64,000 nt of DNA from Candidatus Pantoea floridensis (GTDB lineage Bacteria; Pseudomonadota; Gammaproteobacteria; Enterobacterales; Enterobacteriaceae). The position numbers were made by a program, and so were the translations under genes. How positions within the stretch are numbered: position 1 is the stretch's first letter; every line of letters starts with the position of its first letter. This document shows positions 35,905 to 45,065 of this stretch, one piece after another. The stretch lies in contig NZ_OCMY01000001.1 of NCBI RefSeq assembly GCF_900215435.1, positions 2,976,001 through 3,040,000 of the forward strand, in the 5' to 3' direction. Under the pieces are notes generated by a model that saw nothing but the letters and a program-made list of their open reading frames with translations, searched no databases and was not told the origin of the DNA.

Positions 35905-36579
35905 ATGAGGGAACTGACTGAATTAATTGATCAGCAAAGCTCTGGCTGGCTTATGGTGCAGCAATGGCTGAAAGAAGCGAACAATAATTATGAAGTGCTT
36001 CCTTGTGACCCGACGCTCGCAAGATCTACCTTACATCAGCTTCAGGTTACAACGCTCTCCACGTTAGGCGCTGTGTTATACGAAACGGGAGGCATCTTGG
36101 TTGATAATGGCTGGTTGCGGATTTTAGGCTCTGGTCATCCCAAGCTGGCACGAGCTCCTGCTTCCTGGACGAAATCGGTAACAACAGGCCGGGTATTTCA
36201 GGCGCTCTTGGTTGCTGATGATGTATCGGGAGGCTTTTTTGCACTTAACGGTGGTGAATTCGGTGAAGATCGAGGCGGCGTATATTATTTCGCACCGGAT
36301 TCTCTGGAATGGGAGAGCCTTGATACTAATTATTCAGGTTTTCTGCACTGGGTTCTCTGTGGCAATTTGGATCGATTCTATCAAAGCGTACGCTGGAAAG
36401 GCTGGCGTGAAGAAACATCTGAAATGAATGGTGACGCGGTTTACTCATTTTATCCTTTCCTGTGGACCCAGCCACAATTGCCTATAGAGCAGCGTTCACG
36501 AGCTGTTGTGCCTGTTAATGAGCACTGGTCATTGTGCATGAACTTACAACATCAATTAACCAACATGCAGGGCGACTGA
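35905..36579 (+). CDS. DUF2625-family protein
   Basis: The 224-residue protein fits the DUF2625 pattern: MRELTELIDQQSSGWLMVQQW at the start, then LHQLQVTTLSTLGAVLYETGGI and LVDNGWLRILGSGH. The role of the family is unknown to me. Another ATG lies 4 bp upstream in a different frame. It is a further single-gene unit between copies 7 and 8 of the palindrome. Confidence 0.75.
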   Translation: MRELTELIDQQSSGWLMVQQWLKEANNNYEVLPCDPTLARSTLHQLQVTTLSTLGAVLYETGGILVDNGWLRILGSGHPKLARAPASWTKSVTTGRVFQALLVADDVSGGFFALNGGEFGEDRGGVYYFAPDSLEWESLDTNYSGFLHWVLCGNLDRFYQSVRWKGWREETSEMNGDAVYSFYPFLWTQPQLPIEQRSRAVVPVNEHWSLCMNLQHQLTNMQGD

Positions 36580-36645
36580 CCTCCTCCGTGCAGATCAAGA
36601 CACCACGATGTAATTAATACTCTTAACATTGTGAGAACAACTGCG

Positions 36646-36714
36646 AACGTCTGCTCCTCGCTCATAGCAGACCTTGCCAAGCGCGCATGTCGCTCTATGC
36701 CAGAAGCGTACGTT
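36646..36714. repeat. Island palindromic repeat, copy 8 (diverged)
   Basis: AACGTCTGCTCCTCGCTCAT, AGCAGACCTT and CTCTATGCCAGAAGCGTACGTT: the same layout as copies 6 and 7 with scattered changes in both arms. Confidence 0.6.
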
Positions 36715-36759
36715 TGCAACATCTTCAAAGTCAGGAGCTAATCAGACCAAGAAAAAACT

Positions 36760-38607
36760 TCATAGGATTTCGATCTCGCTCTCTTGGAGCCAGCCAGCAG
36801 CAACAACGTTTCGCTTGACCAGTGCCGGCTGAGGTGTGTATACGACAATCGCTAAGCTATTTTCAGCACGACTACACGTTACGTAGAGAAGCCTGCGAGT
36901 ACGAGCCAGTGCGTGGTCCTTGCCATCACGCTCATTGTTTTGATCAGTTTTTGTTGGTTCTTTCACACCCAGCAATTTGTCGTAGCTGAACAAAAAGCCG
37001 TCTGCCTCATCATCGTTGATGACAACCATAACTCGAGGGAACTCGAGTCCCTTTACGCCTTGGTGCGTACCATAGGGTGAAAGGCCATCTGTATAAGTTG
37101 TAAAAGCTGCCAGCTCCGAAAATGGGCGCTCAAGAAATAGCTGATAGGCATAATTGGTTATCGCGTTCGTATCTTCAGGATCGGGCGCTTCTCCAGAAGA
37201 TTCAAACACCATTGCCTCAACCAAATTTTCTGGTACATCAAGCAGTTGAGTTTGCAACAGAAGCGTTGCAACTTCGCTCAGTGTTGGATCGTTTCTTTCG
37301 AAAAGAGAGAGCAGGGCGTGCGTCGCGTCCTCTATACGCTGCATGTGGGCCGATTGATCCACTGTTGACTGCATAGCGTCCTTGCTGAGCAAGGAGGAAC
37401 GAGATCGTACTGCTTCAAGCAGAAGGAAGTGATCGTCCTTTGCGGTAAGGATAGGAAGAACGCCTTCGCTGAAAACGCGAAGTGCGGTCAGGGTTCCATC
37501 CAACAAGCCTGTTTGAAGGTGCTCAACTGCGTAGAGGGGCGTAAACAGCTTTTCGAACCCCATCCGCCGTCCAGCCATCTTATGTTCGAGAATCAATGTC
37601 TTTCGGCCTTTAGGGCCGGTAGCCCATTCTCCGTCGTCGGTGATTGCAGCCATTGAATGAGCGATGCCTTCTTCAAGATTTGGTGCCTGTTCTTGGTTTT
37701 GACTAATGCAGTACATGCGCACTACACCTTGAATGGCATCAGGCTTTGGGGTCTGCTGATGATTGTCTACGGTGCTTCGAATCACGTTGATAAGGTCTAC
37801 CACTCTACGAGGACAGCGGCGATTAACGACCTTTTCAGGTTTCCGCCAGTCACCCGGTATCGCTTTATCAAGATGCGTTACCCCGTGGCTGTAAATTTGT
37901 TGCATGGTGTCGCCTAGTAGCCCAAGGCAGAAGCGTGTCTGCGCCAATTGCTGGACTTTCAGAAAAGCCTCCATTAATGGCGCGTGGGTGTCTTGGCTTT
38001 CGTCAATCAATACAACTGGGTAGAGGTCTACTAGAACATCCAACAAAGGGCGCTTAGGAGCGAATGCTGCGGTCAACTTGATGACCTCATCGTGATTAAG
38101 TGCTTGTCGTTCTTTGTTGTTACTTGTAGGGCTATAGATGAACTTAGTAATCTCGTCGAGAGTCTCAAGTCTGCGTATTTTGCTTCGTAGCTTCCGTCGG
38201 TTTGCTCGAGATGTTTTATTGTCGCCTCTCGAGCGTGCTAGCTCGCCCTCGATCTTCTCAATGTCCTGGGCAAGTTTGATCCTTAGCCACTCTCTGATCT
38301 CGTTGTCGAATCCTTGGATTAGGCGCCATGCGAACGCGTGAATGGTTGAGACTTCCACGAGTGGATCAAACTCTAGCCTTCGAAGAATCTCCTCGCATGC
38401 TGCGTTTGTATAGGTAATCACCGCAATGCGCCTCCCCTCGAATGTCAGGCGTTCTCGCTCGCGGCTTTTGAGTTCGCGGATAGCCTCGACGAGTGAGTGG
38501 GTTTTTCCTGAGCCCGCTCCTGCGTAAAGAAAAAAACTCTTCGGATCTGCCAGATTCAGACAAGCCTGCATAATTGTGTCGGCATCTGCGACAACTGCTT
38601 CGCTCAT
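36760..38607 (-). CDS. UvrD-like superfamily 1 helicase, Gabija GajB-like
   Basis: The 615-residue protein has SF1 helicase motifs in order: FLYAGAGSGKTHS (motif I, residues 26-38), VVLIDESQDTH (motif II), LLGDTMQQIYSHG (motif III), VNRRCPRRVVDLIN (motif IV) and LLYVTCSRAENSLAIV (motif VI). Its ATG overlaps the stop of the upstream OLD-family nuclease gene by 4 bp. An OLD nuclease followed by a UvrD-like helicase is the definition of the Gabija anti-phage system (GajA-GajB). This protein is longer than the 494-residue GajB I recall from Bacillus cereus, so it is a distant form. Confidence 0.85.
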   Translation of the reverse strand: MSEAVVADADTIMQACLNLADPKSFFLYAGAGSGKTHSLVEAIRELKSRERERLTFEGRRIAVITYTNAACEEILRRLEFDPLVEVSTIHAFAWRLIQGFDNEIREWLRIKLAQDIEKIEGELARSRGDNKTSRANRRKLRSKIRRLETLDEITKFIYSPTSNNKERQALNHDEVIKLTAAFAPKRPLLDVLVDLYPVVLIDESQDTHAPLMEAFLKVQQLAQTRFCLGLLGDTMQQIYSHGVTHLDKAIPGDWRKPEKVVNRRCPRRVVDLINVIRSTVDNHQQTPKPDAIQGVVRMYCISQNQEQAPNLEEGIAHSMAAITDDGEWATGPKGRKTLILEHKMAGRRMGFEKLFTPLYAVEHLQTGLLDGTLTALRVFSEGVLPILTAKDDHFLLLEAVRSRSSLLSKDAMQSTVDQSAHMQRIEDATHALLSLFERNDPTLSEVATLLLQTQLLDVPENLVEAMVFESSGEAPDPEDTNAITNYAYQLFLERPFSELAAFTTYTDGLSPYGTHQGVKGLEFPRVMVVINDDEADGFLFSYDKLLGVKEPTKTDQNNERDGKDHALARTRRLLYVTCSRAENSLAIVVYTPQPALVKRNVVAAGWLQESEIEIL

Positions 38608-40898
38608 GACGTCACCTCCGCGCCCTCGGGCGGAATTACCAGAAGCTCTTTTTGCTTGCTTCGCAATTTGGACTCAAGCCAGTTGAGGCCTTCGATGATG
38701 TATTCAGGGATTTTGAGGCTGGGAAAATCTTTGTCGCCCAAAACAAGCAACACAAACTCTGCTTTCTTTCCTTCGCGTAATTCTTTGAAAAAACCTTCTC
38801 CGACGGCTTCTGATGTTTGCGCCTCATTCAAAACTTTTACGAAAGCCTTCATCAGACCAGTACCATTTGTCTTTTCCGCAAAGTAACCAGCGTTGCTAAG
38901 CACAAAGCTGTCTTCAAAGGTATTTGGAAGAGCTTGTATTTCTTCACCAGTAGCGGGCAGATGGGTTGAAATAGGAGTTTGATAGGCTATGCGTACAGAG
39001 TACAGGTCGTCGATTTTGTGCTCTTTTTGGTTCGCTGGTAACTCAAGCAGTTCATTCACTGTGCTGCCCAGATGCATCAGTTTCATCCAGCTTCGCAATG
39101 TCGGATTGTTCGTAATCTGATCTGAGTTTCTTTGCACCGGTTTTGCAGCTTTATTAAGCCCTGCATCAAGGTCTGTAATAACCAGGGTGAGGATGCCAAG
39201 GGCGTCAATTAAAGGCCTTAATCGGTGTGCGTGACTGCCACCGATATCGAGGGTTGTGATGTAGCAGCGGTCAAGGAATGGAAACTTATTTCGCAAAAAA
39301 TGCGGCAGCATCATTCGCTCTGCTGAACCCTCTACCAATATGACGGCATCGGCGAAGAATATATCTGCATGCTGTGCCCGCAGATACCTGGTAACGAACT
39401 CCTTCGTCTTTGTTCCTTCACCGAACACGTTAGAGAGATTAGAGACCGTCGACACCGGTACACCGATATCATACATCCCGGCTGGAAGTCGCCTGAAATA
39501 CCTAAGATTCTGGTACTCCACTTCATGTGTTACATGGCTGGAGTGAGTGCTCACCAAAAGCTGAGTCTTCAGATTTGGGTAGCGTTCAAGCAAAGCGTCT
39601 CGACATAGAACTTGGTAAGCGTGCCGCACGAACACTTGCTGCACTTGAACATGAAGGTGGGCTTCAGGTTCTTCAATGAGCACGAGGTGGATGGGCTCGA
39701 CGCGGTCTATTACTTCCGTGCTGGCTGCTCTGGTTTTTCTCAGCCACTCGTCCCTGAAGCCCATCAGCCGGAAAATCATAGATATCAGGTTTTGATATCC
39801 TAACCCGTTAGCGGTCTCTGGTAAATGAAGAGGAGGGGATCCAGGGGCACCCTGGATTGAATCCAACTCAAAAAGGACGGCCGCTTCATGGTTCATGCCG
39901 TCGGTTGTTGCTAGGCGACTTGCGACTTTAATGCGTGGGTCATTACGGCCTGGGTAGCCCAATCCCTCAACCTCTCTAATAGCAGGTTCGAAGCTGCTAC
40001 TAAGCCTCGTATCGAATGCCGATTGAGCTGCTTCTATCGCCCGCAACGCTTCGAGGTCTGAGACATCTGGGCTGTCACCTGGGTCAAGGTGTCGGGAGTA
40101 ATAAGATCTGAGTTGTTCCGAGAGTTTTTGAGCGCCGCTGGGTCTAATGTAATCTCCCTGTTTGTCGTCAGAATGGTCGCCGAATCCCCGCTGTGCATTG
40201 ATTTCATGTACTCGAATTAATCCACTGAGAGGATTGCTTTCCAAGGGATGGGCAGTAGGGCTCAATTGCTGCATTTGCGCCATTCTAGTCGACTTGTTAG
40301 GCTTTTTAAGTTGTTGCGGATCTAGGCGGTACCAACGTATTTTGAATTTATCTCCCAGCCGACGGGTCAGGTAATCATGTAGGCTCTGCGGCCATAGCTT
40401 CAGCGGCCTACCGGGTGTTTCTTCCATCTCTAGAGCATCCTCAAGCTCTACAACCCTCGTGCGCTCCTTACGATAGTCAGTGTACAGCGTATTCATATCA
40501 TCAGGTTCAAGCAGAAAACGCATTCCCACTAGCCCCCCGCGCCACGCAAAGTTGGGTATGAGATCCCGGATGTAATGAAACTCCCCTTGATCTGCCGACA
40601 CCCAGATATCCAGACTAGGGAGCCAGTCAGCCCAGTCCTTGGCTGTAGGGATTTCATAGTTTTCCGGCGCGTTCTCCCACACTTTACCAATCTCATCCAG
40701 CTTGGCGAGATGACAAAGAGTCAGATCCTGGAGCCGAAAAGCTGAAGCCTTAGAAACCAAAAATCTCCGTAGTGCCAGCATGGCAGAGGATTTGCCGCTG
40801 TTGTTTGCACCTACAAGCAGCGTGGTCTCGTTAGCGAAATCAATTCGCACAGAAAGTAGCTTTCGGAAATTAGATATCTCTATGTGCTGGATGTACAT
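38604..40898 (-). CDS. OLD-family ATPase-TOPRIM nuclease, Gabija GajA-like
   Basis: The 764-residue protein begins MYIQHIEISNFRKLLSVRID and has a Walker A at residues 30-37 (GANNSGKS), an ABC-type Walker B in HLVLIEEPEAHLH, and STHSSHVTHE after it. The C-terminal TOPRIM domain shows ILVEGSAERMMLPHFL with the catalytic glutamate and LVITDLDAGL with the metal-binding aspartates. In Gabija the GajA nuclease nicks DNA when nucleotide pools drop during phage infection, and GajB assists it. The protein is about 190 residues longer than GajA as I remember it, mainly in the C-terminus. The operon with the helicase supports the call. Confidence 0.85.
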   Translation of the reverse strand: MYIQHIEISNFRKLLSVRIDFANETTLLVGANNSGKSSAMLALRRFLVSKASAFRLQDLTLCHLAKLDEIGKVWENAPENYEIPTAKDWADWLPSLDIWVSADQGEFHYIRDLIPNFAWRGGLVGMRFLLEPDDMNTLYTDYRKERTRVVELEDALEMEETPGRPLKLWPQSLHDYLTRRLGDKFKIRWYRLDPQQLKKPNKSTRMAQMQQLSPTAHPLESNPLSGLIRVHEINAQRGFGDHSDDKQGDYIRPSGAQKLSEQLRSYYSRHLDPGDSPDVSDLEALRAIEAAQSAFDTRLSSSFEPAIREVEGLGYPGRNDPRIKVASRLATTDGMNHEAAVLFELDSIQGAPGSPPLHLPETANGLGYQNLISMIFRLMGFRDEWLRKTRAASTEVIDRVEPIHLVLIEEPEAHLHVQVQQVFVRHAYQVLCRDALLERYPNLKTQLLVSTHSSHVTHEVEYQNLRYFRRLPAGMYDIGVPVSTVSNLSNVFGEGTKTKEFVTRYLRAQHADIFFADAVILVEGSAERMMLPHFLRNKFPFLDRCYITTLDIGGSHAHRLRPLIDALGILTLVITDLDAGLNKAAKPVQRNSDQITNNPTLRSWMKLMHLGSTVNELLELPANQKEHKIDDLYSVRIAYQTPISTHLPATGEEIQALPNTFEDSFVLSNAGYFAEKTNGTGLMKAFVKVLNEAQTSEAVGEGFFKELREGKKAEFVLLVLGDKDFPSLKIPEYIIEGLNWLESKLRSKQKELLVIPPEGAEVTS

Positions 40899-40997
40899 GG
40901 GCCGTCCTTGAAAGCCTAAGTAATATCAATTTGCCATCAGTAATATATCTTGTCGCCTATAGCAATCAAAAGAGATTAAAATGGAGGCACTGCTCTA

Positions 40998-41025
40998 AAT
41001 GTACGCACCCCGCTCATAGCAGACT
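40998..41025. repeat. Island palindromic repeat, copy 9 (degenerate left half)
   Basis: AATGTACGCACCCCGCTCAT then AGCAGAC resembles the left half of copy 8. It lies between the Gabija-like operon and the primase. Confidence 0.45.
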
Positions 41026-41126
41026 CGATTAATTTAAGATGTGGCAAGCGAAATTCTCTTGCATAACAGAGAATGTGTTTTTTATATGCATCTGGATGAA
41101 TTTAACGCCTATAACGAGCGCAAAAA

Positions 41127-41144
41127 AACCGGCTTTCGCCGGTT
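41127..41144 (-). terminator. Terminator behind the complete primase gene
   Basis: AACCGGC-TTTC-GCCGGTT with a T run on the minus strand. The same stem-loop is found behind the broken primase at 26167. Confidence 0.8.
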
Positions 41145-41160
41145 CTAAATATTATGAGTT

Positions 41161-43485
41161 TCAGGTGGCATCACACTTGGGCAGCCAGTCAGAACTGCTT
41201 TCCTCAGTCAGATCAAGATTGGTCTGCATCCCCAGCTTCGTGCGCCGCTTCAGATAATGATGCCCGTACTCGCGCATAATGCTCTCCAGCGACAGACTGA
41301 ACATCTTCATGCTGAGTGGATTCCTGTAGCCGTTCGCCTCCATGTAAGCCAGATAGGCATGGTAAAGATAGCGTCTCGGCTGTAAGGGCCTGATGCTGGC
41401 GTTCCCCATGTAAAGCGAAGTAGGTTCCGGCGTGGTGAACAGATAGCCGCAGAAGTCCACCATCGGATCCGCGTCGCGCTTGATGCGCATCGCCTCATCG
41501 GAGTTCTGCTGCGACTGAAGCAACGTCCTTGCGTCCTGCGGCTGGCTGAACTGCTGCATCAGCTGGCGCACGATAACGGCCAGCTCGCCGCTGATTTTTT
41601 CCTTCAGCTGTGGGTCGCGTTCGTTTGCCGGGATAATTTCCGGGAAGTGCAGAATAACCCGGCGGCGCGACACGCCGCCGCTGCGGTCGGTGAAGCGCAT
41701 GGGATTGTTGTTTACCGCCAGAATCACCGCCGGAATGTGCGTTGTGTAGGCATCGCGGTATTTCGGGTCCACGGATACCGCGTCGCCGCCGGTAATCGCT
41801 TTAATGCCCGCGCCGTCGCCGCTCCACTTCTCCTGGTCGGGCAGAATTATCAGCGAGAAGCCAATCACCGCCGCGCGCTCGCGCGATGACTCCAGCGTCT
41901 CGATGGTCGCGGAGGTGGTGTTGTCCGTTCCGGCCAGCATGGTGGCGATTTCGGCCATGATACTTTTGCCGCTGCCGCCGGGGCCCGTGACCTCCAGAAA
42001 CAGCTGCCAGTCGTAGCGGTTTGCCAGCACCATAAACAGCGCGGCGAGAATAATATCGCGCTTTGCCGCGTCGCGTCCGGCCGCGCGGTCCAGCCACTGC
42101 CAGAAGTGCGGCGCGTGGCTCGCCAGCGTCTCACCCTTGACGGGCGGGGTAAAGTCCACCTCGCTGACCGTGCGCAGCCAGAAGCGTTTGCTGTGCGGGC
42201 TGAAGCTGCCGGTGCGCGTGTCCAGTACGCCGTTGCGGAAACCTATCAGGCGGCGCGCCGGGTCGGACTGCTGCGGCAGCATCAGCTTCAGCGTATCCAC
42301 CACGCCTGAAATCTTGCCCGCCGAGAACGGCGCGCGCAGCCGCTGGAACAGTTTCGCTACGTCGCGCTCAAACTGCTTACCCGAAATGACCTTCCACGCG
42401 CCCGCCTTATAGCGTGACAGGATTTCGCCGCTGGCATCCACCGCCAGCGCATTGCGGTAGTGCTCAGCAACGCGCTCCGCTTTTTCGCTGGCGCTCATCG
42501 CCGAAAACTCCGCTTCGCTCATCACGTCAAACGGGCAGGCGGTGGCGGGCGCGGCGGCCTCAGCAAGCGCCTGCTTTGTCGGGACGTCGCCGTGCTGCAC
42601 AAAGGCGTCGTTCCAGTCGCCGAACACGGGCGGCAGCGCGACGACGGCGTTACTGACATCAGCGGCCTTCTTCGCCTTGTCCTGACCGTTGCCGTTAAGG
42701 TCGCGGTCGGCGGCAATCATCAGCTGCAGCGTGGCGTGCTTTTCCCGGGCAAGGCCAGCCAGAGAAAGGAGGTTGCCCGATGAGAGCGCAACCCACACCT
42801 CATCACCGGTCAGGTTGTGCACCGTCAGGCCGGTCGCGTAGCCCTCTGCGAGCCAGATGCGCTTTGCAGGCTTAGCGCTGCTGAGAACGTGGCAGGCGCC
42901 TTTCACCTGGCCGCCCTTGAGCGTGCGCTTCTCTCCGCTGGCATTGATGAGCTGCACGTTAACCAGCCGGCCGCTCATGTCGTGCAGGGGCACAACCACA
43001 TCGCCGGTGCGGTAGGTCGTTAACGCCACCTTATGCGCCTTTGAAAGCGTAAGGCACGCCTGCTCTGGCAGCCCCTTCCGGGACAGATAGGCGTTGCCCG
43101 CCGCTTCCTTTGCCGTGCTGACCAGCTGCTGCGCCAGTGCAGCCGCTGCGGCGCGGGATGCCTCGTCCGTTTCGGGACCGGCTGCGGTACTGTTGCCGGC
43201 CGCTACCGGCGGCAGGTTGCCGGTCAGGTCGTTTACGCGCGCGGCGGCCTCTCTGAACGTAATGCTGAGCGCCTTTTTCACCAGGTCCATGCCGTCACCG
43301 GCTCCGCACTGATTACAAATCCACGTGCCGCGACCGTCCTTATCGTCGAAGCGAAAGCGGTCCGTTCCCTGACAGACCGGGCACGGCATGTGGCGGTTTT
43401 TGATTACCTTCACGCCCAGCGCGGGCAGAATGCGGGGCCAGTGGCCCCGCGCAGCAGTGGCCGCCTCTGATACGGTCATTTTCAT
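41161..43485 (-). CDS. P4-type primase-helicase (alpha-like replication protein)
   Basis: The 774-residue protein has the domain order of P4 alpha: an N-terminal zinc finger (CPVCQGTDRFRFD ... CNQCG, residues 35-61), a TOPRIM-like primase domain (IWLAEGYATGLTVH and MIAADRDLNGNG), and a C-terminal D5/P4-type helicase with Walker A GPGGSGKS. Alpha initiates satellite replication by binding GGTGAACA-type iterons. It is complete and apparently functional. It overlaps nothing but follows three small genes in one operon. The start could also be the ATG two codons on. Confidence 0.92.
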   Translation of the reverse strand: MKMTVSEAATAARGHWPRILPALGVKVIKNRHMPCPVCQGTDRFRFDDKDGRGTWICNQCGAGDGMDLVKKALSITFREAAARVNDLTGNLPPVAAGNSTAAGPETDEASRAAAAALAQQLVSTAKEAAGNAYLSRKGLPEQACLTLSKAHKVALTTYRTGDVVVPLHDMSGRLVNVQLINASGEKRTLKGGQVKGACHVLSSAKPAKRIWLAEGYATGLTVHNLTGDEVWVALSSGNLLSLAGLAREKHATLQLMIAADRDLNGNGQDKAKKAADVSNAVVALPPVFGDWNDAFVQHGDVPTKQALAEAAAPATACPFDVMSEAEFSAMSASEKAERVAEHYRNALAVDASGEILSRYKAGAWKVISGKQFERDVAKLFQRLRAPFSAGKISGVVDTLKLMLPQQSDPARRLIGFRNGVLDTRTGSFSPHSKRFWLRTVSEVDFTPPVKGETLASHAPHFWQWLDRAAGRDAAKRDIILAALFMVLANRYDWQLFLEVTGPGGSGKSIMAEIATMLAGTDNTTSATIETLESSRERAAVIGFSLIILPDQEKWSGDGAGIKAITGGDAVSVDPKYRDAYTTHIPAVILAVNNNPMRFTDRSGGVSRRRVILHFPEIIPANERDPQLKEKISGELAVIVRQLMQQFSQPQDARTLLQSQQNSDEAMRIKRDADPMVDFCGYLFTTPEPTSLYMGNASIRPLQPRRYLYHAYLAYMEANGYRNPLSMKMFSLSLESIMREYGHHYLKRRTKLGMQTNLDLTEESSSDWLPKCDAT

Positions 43486-43499
43486 CGTTCTGTTCTCCC

Positions 43500-43823
43500 T
43501 CAGTGCAGCACCGGGGCGTCTGTCATGCGCCCGCAGAGTTCATCCATCATTACCTGGCCGAGAAAGCTCAGGCGCGGGGCCGACTTCAGCGGCCCGGTGG
43601 ACAGCAGGTCGTCCAGCAGCGCGCAGGCAATTTCCTGACCGCGCAGGCGTCCGTGCTGGCGCAGGTAAAAGCCCTCCAGCTCGGTTTCGATAATGTGCTC
43701 AAGGCGCGCCAGCGTCAGGCCGGGGTAGCGCTGCTGCTCGCGGCAGACGGTCAGCCACGCGCAGGCGACGGCGCGGCGAGAAAGCGCGGCGCGCAGTTCA
43801 GGCGAAAGGGTGCGGTCTTTCAT
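43500..43823 (-). CDS. Small satellite-operon protein of unknown function
   Basis: The 107-residue protein ([23 protein letters not shown]) is helical and soluble, with no recognised domain. It sits 14 bp before the primase and overlaps the gene upstream by ATGA. Conserved small proteins are usual at this place in P4-like elements; their functions are unknown to me. Confidence 0.65.
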   Translation of the reverse strand: MKDRTLSPELRAALSRRAVACAWLTVCREQQRYPGLTLARLEHIIETELEGFYLRQHGRLRGQEIACALLDDLLSTGPLKSAPRLSFLGQVMMDELCGRMTDAPVLH

Positions 43824-44044
43824 GATTCATCCTCCGCGTTCATCCAGTTGTTCTGGCAGCGCGTCACCACGTCATCCAGCTGCTCGGTGATGAGAAAGAC
43901 CAGCGAAGCCAGCTGCGCGCGCTGAGCGGGCTGCGGCAGTTCGTGGCACTCCTGAAAGGCGGTCATGTCGCTGACGAAGCGCCCGGCGTTACGCAGGTGC
44001 TCAAGGCGTACCAGGTCGGCGTGAGAAATCGTGGCGTGAGTCAT
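43820..44044 (-). CDS. Small satellite-operon protein of unknown function
   Basis: The 74-residue frame ([21 protein letters not shown]) is helical and acidic. It overlaps both neighbours by 4 bp, which supports real translation in a coupled operon. I recognise no family. Confidence 0.6.
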   Translation of the reverse strand: MTHATISHADLVRLEHLRNAGRFVSDMTAFQECHELPQPAQRAQLASLVFLITEQLDDVVTRCQNNWMNAEDES

Positions 44045-44235
44045 GCGCGCACCTCCCGGACCGGCAGGCGGGCGGCAAAGGACAGCACGTAGTCGCGGGC
44101 CAGCAAAAGGCGGGCGGCGCGCTCATCGGCGGCAACGGTGCGGAGCATATGAATATGCTGCTGGCGCTCGCAGCGGCGCACGGCGGCAAAGACGAAAACA
44201 AACTGAGGGTATGGGGAATTAAGGACCGTAGCCAT
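44041..44235 (-). CDS. Icd-like host cell-division inhibitor (P4/P1 type)
   Basis: I prefer the ATG at 44235 ([14 protein letters not shown]), which has CTGGAG about 9 nt upstream and gives 64 residues. The frame is open far upstream to 44580, but that part overlaps the C4-like RNA. The sequence [10 protein letters not shown] then [24 protein letters not shown] matches the short Icd/Kil-type proteins of P4-like elements, which block host cell division when produced. Expression would be held down by the C4-type antisense RNA just upstream. It begins the operon leading to the primase. Confidence 0.7.
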   Translation of the reverse strand: MATVLNSPYPQFVFVFAAVRRCERQQHIHMLRTVAADERAARLLLARDYVLSFAARLPVREVRA

Positions 44236-44284
44236 GATGGCAGTCTCCAGAGAGTAGCGGTTATCGCTACCACCGGAGTTCCTA

Positions 44285-44372
44285 CACTCATGGGTGGTAG
44301 CCCGAACGGGGGTAGGAATACCGGCCTCAATGGATACCGGCCAGCCCGAAGGCTGCCCCGCCCGGGCCACCA
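44285..44372 (-). ncRNA. C4-like antisense RNA of a P4-type immunity region
   Basis: On the minus strand two short segments of this RNA are exactly complementary to downstream leader sequence: TTCCTAC (44312-44318) to GTAGGAA (44279-44285) and CTACCACC (44293-44300) to GGTGGTAG (44267-44274). A second GTAGGAA target lies upstream at 44486-44492. The RNA itself has the hairpins GCCTTCGGGC and ACCGGC-type stems around CCATTGAG. C4/CI RNAs of P1 and P4 pair in this way with their own leader and cause early termination before icd/kil. Exact ends are a guess. Confidence 0.6.
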
Positions 44373-44798
44373 TTACGCAGACGGCGCAACGGATACAGAA
44401 CCGTTGCCCGAAAAATGGGTGCACTGAGGCTTGGACACAAAAAAAGACGCATGGCGCGTCTGGTGTCGCCATTGAGTAACTCGGGTTCCTACGCCCGGCT
44501 GCCGATTTTGCGACAGCGGATTTACTGTACCAGGGAATGGCCCCGGCGCGCAAGCCGGAGGCAGCAGTTAAAAGTGACATCAGGCAACCTCAGCAGCTGG
44601 CGGGAGAAATGTCGCCACGGGAAACAGTCCGGATACCGGAGGGCGGGACGCCTGCACATTGCAGGCTTAAGGCTGGCTTCGTTGCGCGAAAGCGCTGCGG
44701 CTGTAGCGGTTTACCCATCCCGGCGCCAGTCACATGCACAGGCGGCACTGTATGCGCGACAGAGGGTTCGCGTGATTTACCCGCACGGTTTAAAAACC

Positions 44799-45065
44799 TC
44801 ATGCGGTGCGCTCCTGACCGCGTGCTGCAATGCGATCGCTCATCCAGACGCTGATTTCACTGGCGAGCCATGCCACGTTCTTGCCGCCAAGCGACACCTG
44901 CGCCGGGAAGGCGTTGCGGCTGATAAGGTCGTAAATGGTGGAGCGGGACAGGCCGCAGACGTGCATGACTTCCGGCAGCCGCAGGAAGCGGTCATTTAGC
45001 ACCGGGTTTACGGGTAAAGCCGGGGCCGCAGGAGCGGAGGAGTTTGCGGATAATACGGTGTGCAT
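44799..45065 (-). CDS. AlpA-family excisionase/regulator
   Basis: The 88-residue protein has an AlpA-type winged helix: DRFLRLPEVMHVCGLSRSTIYDLISRNAFPAQVSLGGKNVAWLASEI. P4 Vis and AlpA belong here; they regulate integrase genes and assist excision. GAGG precedes the ATG at 6 nt. It lies 0.2 kb upstream of the C4/Icd region, in the usual P4-like order. Confidence 0.88.
   Translation of the reverse strand: MHTVLSANSSAPAAPALPVNPVLNDRFLRLPEVMHVCGLSRSTIYDLISRNAFPAQVSLGGKNVAWLASEISVWMSDRIAARGQERTA

Noticed and set aside
35081..36714. Repeat-separated single genes as an integron cassette array
   Set aside because: The repeats lack the GTTRRRY core sites of attC and no integron integrase is present; only the general layout is similar.
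44236..44580. Extended 179-residue version of the Icd-like protein
   Set aside because: The added N-terminal part covers the C4-like RNA and its targets and has poor protein character; the short form has its own ribosome site.
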